Of a DNA stretch of 64,000 nucleotides, positions 59,191 through 64,000 are shown piece by piece (within the stretch, counting starts at the first letter, position 1; each line of letters starts with the position of its first letter). A program made the translations under genes and the position numbers. This stretch comes from an uncultured Gemmataceae bacterium. GTDB lineage: Bacteria > Planctomycetota > Planctomycetia > Gemmatales > Gemmataceae. The notes beneath the pieces were generated by a model. It was given only the letters and a program-made list of their open reading frames with translations, ran no database searches and was not told the origin of the DNA. Where the stretch lies: assembly GCA_937923405.1 (NCBI GenBank), contig CALDUY010000013.1, forward strand, positions 167,226 through 231,225. The letters are read 5' to 3'.

Positions 59191-60295
59191 AGCACAGGAC
59201 CGAGCCTTTGTTCCCGCTGCCGAGTGGGTCCGGCGATTGGCCGAGGAGACTGCGGCTTTCGAGATCGTCAACGCTGTTGACGGCGAGGCGAAGCGTGCCG
59301 ACCAGCGGAAGGTGGAGTGGGATCAGGTCATCACGCTCTCGGTGAAGCCCGACCAGCGACGGGTCGATCTACTCGTACAGACTCGGCAGCACCTTTTCCC
59401 GAACACGGTCTTGGGCCTGTTCCAAAAGCTCAAGGGGGATCGCCCGGACGGTACGATTCTGCTCTGCGCTCCGTACATCTCGCCACGAGTAGCAGAGATG
59501 TGCCGGGAGCAGAACGTCAGCTACCTCGATGGCGTGGGAAACTGTTGGATCGCCGCACCTGGGCTGTTCGTGCATATTGCCGGTCGCCCGAACCGTCCAA
59601 CGGTGAACAAGGCCGTCGATCCCTTCTCCAAGAAGTCGAGCCGGGTCGTCCGCACGCTTCTCACGAAGCCTGGCAAGGGATGGCAAGTTCAGCAGTTGGC
59701 GCAGCAGGCCGACGTGAGCCTGGGCCTAGTGTCGAAGGCAAAGACTGCGCTCATCGAGGATGCGTACCTCGAAGAACGTGACCGCCTGCTCTTCGTGCGG
59801 GATGCCGTCAAACTCCTTCAGGGATGGTCGGCGGAATATCGCCCGCATGTAAAGCGGGTCCAACTCTTCGCTATCCCTCGGCCCAACGAAATCGAAAAAC
59901 GCCTCGCTGAATGGTGTCGGACGAACAAGATCACTTACGCCCTGACGCAGCTTGCAGCGGCTTGGCGGTATTCGCCGATGGTCCGATACGACAAGAGCGT
60001 GGCCTACATCGACAGAAAACTGGAGACGGGCAGCAAGCTGAAATCGCTGCTCGACCATCTCGACGCCAAGGAAGTCGAAACGGGGGCAAATTGCATCCTC
60101 TGGATCACGGATGATCCCGCAGTGTTCACGGACTCCAAAGAATTCGACGGCGTGAAGGTTGTCTCCCCGCTTCAACTTTACCTGGACCTGATGGCACTGT
60201 CGGGGCGGGGAAAGGACGCAGCGGAAGAGGTCTTCGAGAGAGAACTTCGTCCGTTGCTCGCAGCCAGCGAACCGAAGTCAGGAGGCAGCCAATGA
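59147..60295 (+). CDS. type IV antitoxin, AbiEi-like winged-helix protein
   Basis: 382 residues from the ATG at 59147, which has GGAG 11 bases upstream; an ATG at 59174 and a GTG at 59117 are alternatives, and all lie within the operator. The central winged helix (about residues 175-230, SSRVVRTLLTKPGKGWQVQQ, then ADVSLGLVSKAKTALIED) and the C-terminal antitoxin region (IPRPNEIEKRLAEWCRTNKI, then ITYALTQLAAAWRYSP) fit AbiEi-type proteins. It binds DNA to regulate the operon and blocks the toxin. Its stop overlaps the toxin start by 4 bases. Confidence 0.78.
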   Translation: MLISLIDEIMEKVKSAQDRAFVPAAEWVRRLAEETAAFEIVNAVDGEAKRADQRKVEWDQVITLSVKPDQRRVDLLVQTRQHLFPNTVLGLFQKLKGDRPDGTILLCAPYISPRVAEMCREQNVSYLDGVGNCWIAAPGLFVHIAGRPNRPTVNKAVDPFSKKSSRVVRTLLTKPGKGWQVQQLAQQADVSLGLVSKAKTALIEDAYLEERDRLLFVRDAVKLLQGWSAEYRPHVKRVQLFAIPRPNEIEKRLAEWCRTNKITYALTQLAAAWRYSPMVRYDKSVAYIDRKLETGSKLKSLLDHLDAKEVETGANCILWITDDPAVFTDSKEFDGVKVVSPLQLYLDLMALSGRGKDAAEEVFERELRPLLAASEPKSGGSQ

Positions 60296-61101
60296 ACGAA
60301 GTTGACGCTTGCCGGGCCGTCCTGATTGAAGTGCTGACGATCCTCGCCAAAGACCTCGACAAGCTGGCCGTCGTGGGCGGCTGGGTTCCTGAACTGGCAT
60401 TTCCGAACGAAGGGCATATCGGTTCGCTCGATGTCGATCTCGCCCTCGACGCCCGAAAGCTCGAACCCAAAGCCTACGAGTCGATCCGAAAGAAACTGGC
60501 GGACGCCGGGTATCAGCAGTCCACGGAGATGTCGAATCGCTTCTTTCGCAACATCCCCGGCACGCCTATCCAGGAGAAGGTCGATCTCATCACGGGCGAG
60601 TTTCCCGAAATCGCCGCCGATGGAACGCATCACCGCATTCAAGAACTGGCCGTGTGGAAGGCCCGTGGGGTGGATTTGGCGTTCACCTTCCAACAGGATG
60701 TCGCAGTCGAAGGGACTCTTCCGAACGGCGGACACAACAAAGTCACGGCGAAGATGCCGATCATCGCCGCTTACCTCTGCATCAAGGCCATCACCCTCAG
60801 CGAGCGTAAGAAGGAGAAGGACGCCTACGACATTTGCTTTTGCATCGAACACTACCACGGCGGCTACAGAAAGCTGGCCGAGGAATTCCGGGGTAAGACG
60901 GGTGACAAACTCATCGTTGAGGGCATCGGCATCCTGCGGGAGAAGTTCGAGAGACTGGACAGTATCGGCCCGGTGTGGGCGGCACAGACAGCCGAGGAAG
61001 CCACTGCCGGAACTGACTTCGATGTGGAAATGGAACAGCGTCGAGCCTACGAAATCGTAAACGCACTGTTGCGAGAGATCGACAGCCTTGCCAGTCAGTA
61101 G
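60292..61101 (+). CDS. AbiEii-like nucleotidyltransferase toxin
   Basis: 269 residues. The nucleotidyltransferase core is visible near the start: VVGGWVPELAF, then IGSLDVDLALDAR with two metal-binding aspartates, then a basic region KVDLITGEFPE. A later helix holds RKKEKDAYDICFCIEH, matching the KxxD motif of AbiEii-type toxins. AbiE toxins are GTP-binding nucleotidyltransferases that stall growth, for example during phage infection; the exact target here is unknown. It is coupled by a 4-base overlap to the antitoxin gene. Confidence 0.8.
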   Translation: MNEVDACRAVLIEVLTILAKDLDKLAVVGGWVPELAFPNEGHIGSLDVDLALDARKLEPKAYESIRKKLADAGYQQSTEMSNRFFRNIPGTPIQEKVDLITGEFPEIAADGTHHRIQELAVWKARGVDLAFTFQQDVAVEGTLPNGGHNKVTAKMPIIAAYLCIKAITLSERKKEKDAYDICFCIEHYHGGYRKLAEEFRGKTGDKLIVEGIGILREKFERLDSIGPVWAAQTAEEATAGTDFDVEMEQRRAYEIVNALLREIDSLASQ

Positions 61102-61109
61102 GACAACAC

Positions 61110-61505
61110 ATGCCCTGGATCGACTGGTACAACTCGCTCGCCAAACCAAGCTGGACACCCACCCCGGCGACCATCGGGATGATCTGGCAGATTCTTTACC
61201 CGATCATCCTCGTCAGCTTCGGTTTCGTCTTCGTGCAGGCGATCCGAAAGAAAGTGCCGTGGCTGGTGACGCTGCCGTTCGCCATCAATCTCGTGGCGAA
61301 CCTGATCTTCACCCCGATCCAGTTCGGGATGCGGAACCTGCCGCTGGCCTCGGTGGACATTTTGATCGTCTGGTCCACGATCATCTGGATGATGGTTGCC
61401 GTCTGGCCGCACTACCGCTGGGTCGCCGTGGCCCAGGTTCCTTATTTCGTGTGGGTGTCAATTGCGACCGTGCTGCAACTGAGCATTACAGCGATGAATC
61501 GGTGA
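61110..61505 (+). CDS. tspO: TspO/MBR-family membrane protein
   Basis: 131 residues, somewhat short against about 155-160 usual. The family signature is LAKPSWTPTPATIGMIWQIL, with tryptophan-rich turns (WSTIIWMMVAVWPHYRWVAV) in later helices. About four or five TM helices are predictable. TspO proteins bind porphyrins or related ligands in the membrane and often respond to oxygen or stress. AGGA precedes the ATG. It sits 8 bases after the toxin gene and 8 bases before the nitroreductase gene, so it may share their transcript. Confidence 0.87.
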   Translation: MPWIDWYNSLAKPSWTPTPATIGMIWQILYPIILVSFGFVFVQAIRKKVPWLVTLPFAINLVANLIFTPIQFGMRNLPLASVDILIVWSTIIWMMVAVWPHYRWVAVAQVPYFVWVSIATVLQLSITAMNR

Positions 61506-61513
61506 GGAACAGT

Positions 61514-62513
61514 ATGGCGACCATCGACGCCTGGAAGACTGAAGAGGACCAGTTTCCCACGACCGGCCCGTTGACTGACCGCCTGCGGTTCCTCGTCCGG
61601 TACGCCGTCCTTGCCCCGTCGAGCCACAATACGCAGCCTTGGAAGTTCCGCATCGCTGACGACCGCATCGACGTGTTCATGGACCAGAGCCGGTGGCTCA
61701 AAGTCGCTGATGACGACCAGCGAGAACTGCATATCAGCATTGCCTGCGCCCTGGAGAACCAACCTGCTCATTGCAGCAGAGCATTTCAGGCTAGGCCATC
61801 GGACGGACTATCTGCCCGACCCGAAGAATCCCATGCACGCCGCCAGGGTGCAATTTGAGGAGAAAAGGCAGCAGCCCACCGAGCATCCTGCGGACCTCTT
61901 CCCAATGATCGTGGTACGGCACACCAACCACGGCGAATACGACGGTCGGCCAGTCCCGGCTGCGGTGCTGAATCGACTCCGAGGGCGCTGCGTCGAGCCG
62001 GGCATCACCTTACTCCTCACCCCTGATGAGTCAATCAAGCGAAAAGTCGATGAGTTTGTGGTACGGGCCGATGCCATCGAGTTCGCTGACCCGGCTTTCC
62101 GGCAAGAACTTGGTCACTGGATCGGCCAGGGCGTCTTCGGCACGTCTTGGCTGATGTCGAAGATTGGCAAGCTGGCGGTCACTCACATCAATATGGGATC
62201 GGCCACGGCGAAGAAGGACTCGACCGTGCTGATGTCGTCGCCGGTCCTGGGCCTCATCAGTACGGAGAACAACGAGCGGGAAACGCAAATCAAGGTCGGG
62301 CAGGTGTATCAGCGACTTTCGCTGCTGGCGGCAGCAGAGGGCATTTGGTGTCAGCCCATGAGCCAGATTGTCCAGGTGGAGGAGATCAAGGCCGAGGTCG
62401 CCAAGCTACAACCTCAACCCGCCCTCTTCCCGCAGCACCCGTTCCGTCTCGGCTTTGCAGCGCCGGAGAAGCACCACACGCCGAGACGGGACATGCAGGA
62501 TGTGCTGGTCTAG
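61514..62513 (+). pseudogene. Acg-type nitroreductase-like flavoprotein, frameshifted by a 4-bp duplication
   Basis: From the ATG at 61514 (GAGGAA upstream) the protein has APSSHNTQPWKFRI, the usual FMN-binding start of the Acg/nitroreductase group. The frame fails at about 61757-61764, where AACC is present twice in a row. Removing one copy restores CALENLLIAAEHF, and the reading frame then runs to TAG at 62511. The rest has a typical flavoprotein C-terminus (STVLMSSPVLGLISTENNER and MSQIVQVEEIKAEVAKLQPQ). Rejoined it is about 330 residues. Confidence 0.82.
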
Positions 62514-62923
62514 TGATCCCGCTTTCGATCACGCATCCTCACCGCCAGCAACGGCGACAGGGCCATGAATAGCATCCCGAATTCCAGGAAGCCGCCACGG
62601 GTCCGGTCGTAATCCTCGGTGATCCGTTCCCAGGGTAGACCGAGGACGAAGTAGCCCAGGACGACCTCGAAGAGAATGGTCAGCACGACCCATAGCAGGC
62701 CGACGCCGAGAATCTGGATTTTCGTCGGAGTGGCGATCCAGGGGACGCAGAGGTAGGCGACGGCGAAGATGATGAGAGAGCCGATGAGGACACCGATCTG
62801 CCGGGCGGGGTGGTCGCCGACGAGCGGCACGAGCAGCAAGCCCCGCAGGATGCCGTGAACCGTTTCGGCAGCGATAATGACCAGCCAGACGGCGACCGCT
62901 CGCAGCACGAGTCGCCCACTCAC
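62510..62923 (-). CDS. small four-helix membrane protein of unknown function
   Basis: 137 residues with about four TM helices (for example LVLRAVAVWLVIIAAETVHG, then IGVLIGSLIIFAVAYLC and LLWVVLTILFEVVLGYFVLG). No known domain is named. The last 25 residues are basic. Its stop region overlaps the nitroreductase-like gene end by 4 bases on the other strand, and its start overlaps the cupin stop by 4 bases, so it is the last gene of a minus-strand operon. Confidence 0.7.
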   Translation of the reverse strand: MSGRLVLRAVAVWLVIIAAETVHGILRGLLLVPLVGDHPARQIGVLIGSLIIFAVAYLCVPWIATPTKIQILGVGLLWVVLTILFEVVLGYFVLGLPWERITEDYDRTRGGFLEFGMLFMALSPLLAVRMRDRKRDH

Positions 62924-63237
62924 TTCAGCAACACCAGCAACATGACCACAGGCGTCTTCGCCTTGATCGAATGCTTCAAGTTCTCAGGCATATGAACCCA
63001 GGTTCCGGCCTTCGCTTCCTTCATGTCGTCGCCCAGGCCCACGGTCGCTTCACCTTTGACGAAGAACAGCATGGCCGGTTTCGCCGCTGTGTGTTCGGAA
63101 AGTTCCTGGCCTTGGCCGAAGCCGAAAACGACGGCCTTAATCTTGTCGTCTTGAAAGATCGTGCGGCTCAAGATGCCGTCAGCGGGCGGCTCGGCTTCTT
63201 TGGCCAGATCGAGGATGTGCGTGTAGGTGGTGGTCAT
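62920..63237 (-). CDS. small cupin-domain protein
   Basis: 105 residues. A single cupin domain: a reduced first motif (GQGQELSEHTAAKPAMLFFV) and the second motif (GTWVHMPENLKHSIKAKTP) with one conserved histidine. The set of metal ligands looks incomplete, so it may act as a binding protein rather than an enzyme. Its ends overlap both neighbours by 4 bases (ATGA), which indicates translational coupling. Confidence 0.85.
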   Translation of the reverse strand: MTTTYTHILDLAKEAEPPADGILSRTIFQDDKIKAVVFGFGQGQELSEHTAAKPAMLFFVKGEATVGLGDDMKEAKAGTWVHMPENLKHSIKAKTPVVMLLVLLK

Positions 63238-63695
63238 GGTTTGCCCTTGATGTCTTGAAGATGACGAGCGATGGCCCGCTTCAAGAAGAACGAGATAAAC
63301 CAGAGTACCGGCTTCGTCAGCATCGACTTGGCGTTCAACTCGAAGGAGCGAGCTACCTTGGTTCCGTTGCCAATCGGCTCAAACTCCCACGTTTCCACGA
63401 AGCGGGTTGCCAAGCGGGACAATGGTTTGGAGAAATTCCTCATCTCAAGCTGAAGACGCCGATCCGGTTGCCAATCCACGATTCCCTCGACGTGGGTTGA
63501 CCCGTCCAGGTTCGTCACCCGGATGCGAGTGCCGACGACGTTGGATGTTCTTGTCTCGAACTCGGCGGACTGGATGCCTGGGATTGGCCCCCATCCACGA
63601 AACTCCGGCCACTTCGTCACGTCGAGTATTTGATCGGCAATCGCTTCGGGGGCCAGCGGCAGCGTCTCGTGGCAAACGAACGTAATCGGCTTCAT
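63234..63695 (-). CDS. SRPBCC (START/polyketide cyclase-like) ligand-binding protein
   Basis: 153 residues. The helix-grip fold pattern is visible: HETLPLAPEAIADQILDVTK with KWPEFRGWGP, then VGTRIRVTNLDGSTHVEGIV, and EFEPIGNGTKVARSFEL. Members bind hydrophobic ligands in a cavity; the ligand here is unknown. It overlaps the cupin gene and the next hydrolase-type gene by 4 bases each. Confidence 0.8.
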   Translation of the reverse strand: MKPITFVCHETLPLAPEAIADQILDVTKWPEFRGWGPIPGIQSAEFETRTSNVVGTRIRVTNLDGSTHVEGIVDWQPDRRLQLEMRNFSKPLSRLATRFVETWEFEPIGNGTKVARSFELNAKSMLTKPVLWFISFFLKRAIARHLQDIKGKP

Positions 63696-63985
63696 CCTGC
63701 AATCTCACACGCCTTCAACATCGCCGCCAGCGGCTCCGGGTCGGCCAGCCGGTGATCGTCCCCAACCTCGACCAGCGTGGCTCCACTTGTCCTCGCTAAC
63801 TCTTCGCTGTCGGCGAAGAGAACCACGTCATCGGCCCGGCTATGCAGGATCACAGTGCCGGGCTTCACCGTCCTAGCCGTTCCGTACTTCTTCCATGCCG
63901 GACAGAGCAGCACGAGCTTCGCATCGCCGCTGTTTATGTTCATGGCGGCAGCGACGGACAAGGAGCTGGATGATCCTCTCGCCAT
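63692..63985 (-). pseudogene. C-terminal half of an alpha/beta hydrolase, N-terminus missing or broken
   Basis: 97 residues are open. The second half, GTVILHSRADDVVLFADSEE, then VGDDHRLADPEPLAAML, is the acid/histidine end of a small alpha/beta hydrolase. The family is normally about 180-200 residues with a GSS or GxSxG elbow near the middle; here only GSSSSLSVAAAMN remains as a possible elbow. An in-frame TGA lies five codons upstream of the ATG at 63985, and the missing half is not in this frame before the window end. Either a frameshift lies near the edge or this is a truncated gene. Confidence 0.5.
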
Positions 63986-64000
63986 CGCTTGCCGTCAGCT

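Noticed and set aside
60178..61158. Minus-strand open frame of 326 codons over the toxin gene
   Set aside because: The toxin frame carries clear nucleotidyltransferase motifs and a 4-base overlap with its antitoxin; the antisense frame shows none.

Overview
The window looks like a planctomycete chromosome segment, most likely from the Gemmata side of the phylum. That is inference from gene content: a ThuA/PVC-type dehydrogenase, a TIGR03067-type secreted protein, a DUF1559 pseudopilin, a PEP-CTERM remnant, receptor-like Ser/Thr kinases, an FHA protein, a giant glycine-rich secretin, a futalosine-pathway menaquinone gene, and high GC in most genes. No rRNA, CRISPR array or intact insertion sequence was seen.

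Layout. 1-3090 (minus): ThuA/dehydrogenase cut by the window edge, behind a ROK regulator. 3387-3702 (plus): wrecked small PEP-CTERM gene with its terminator. 3702-9792 (minus): mqnE, membrane Ser/Thr kinase, hemB, PLP aminotransferase, isochorismatase-like hydrolase. 9952-10812: TIGR03067 protein. 10992-13721 (plus): visibly AT-richer island with an FAD oxidoreductase and a family 2 glycosyltransferase, both broken. 13655-14060 (minus): compact tRNA cluster with complete Phe and Gly genes plus decayed members, placed over the end of the island. 14061-16920 (minus): CtaG-ferredoxin membrane fusion, with a palindromic repeat inserted in frame, and a small partner. 17019-24703 (plus): phosphatase, ECF sigma factor, and a membrane anti-sigma domain fused to an alpha-2-macroglobulin. 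24681-30244 (minus): purC, hybrid histidine kinase, hydrolase. 30347-33760 (plus): MFS transporter, zinc dehydrogenase, cutC. 33784-46529 (minus): pseudopilin, a frameshifted secreted protein, lipoprotein, 2181-residue secretin, PilO-like and PilM/PilN-like proteins. 46722-51886 (minus): HEAT-type membrane protein, Ser/Thr kinase, and zinc-type ABC ATPase and binding protein without a permease. 52048-54164: HD-GYP response regulator and FHA protein. 54366-59026 (plus): nuoI-A-B-C-D with a good promoter and terminator; NuoA carries a roughly 300-residue insertion. 59069-64000: accessory block with an AbiE-like toxin-antitoxin pair behind a duplicated operator, TspO, a frameshifted Acg-type nitroreductase, and a tightly overlapping minus-strand run of small genes.

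The strongest candidates for something new are the sigma factor/anti-sigma-macroglobulin pair, the enlarged NuoA, the tRNA cluster and the duplicated AbiE operator module. Several genes are broken by single small indels or stops (PEP-CTERM gene, FAD oxidoreductase, glycosyltransferase, secreted protein near 35 kb, nitroreductase). Some of these could be sequencing errors; checking reads would separate error from real decay.
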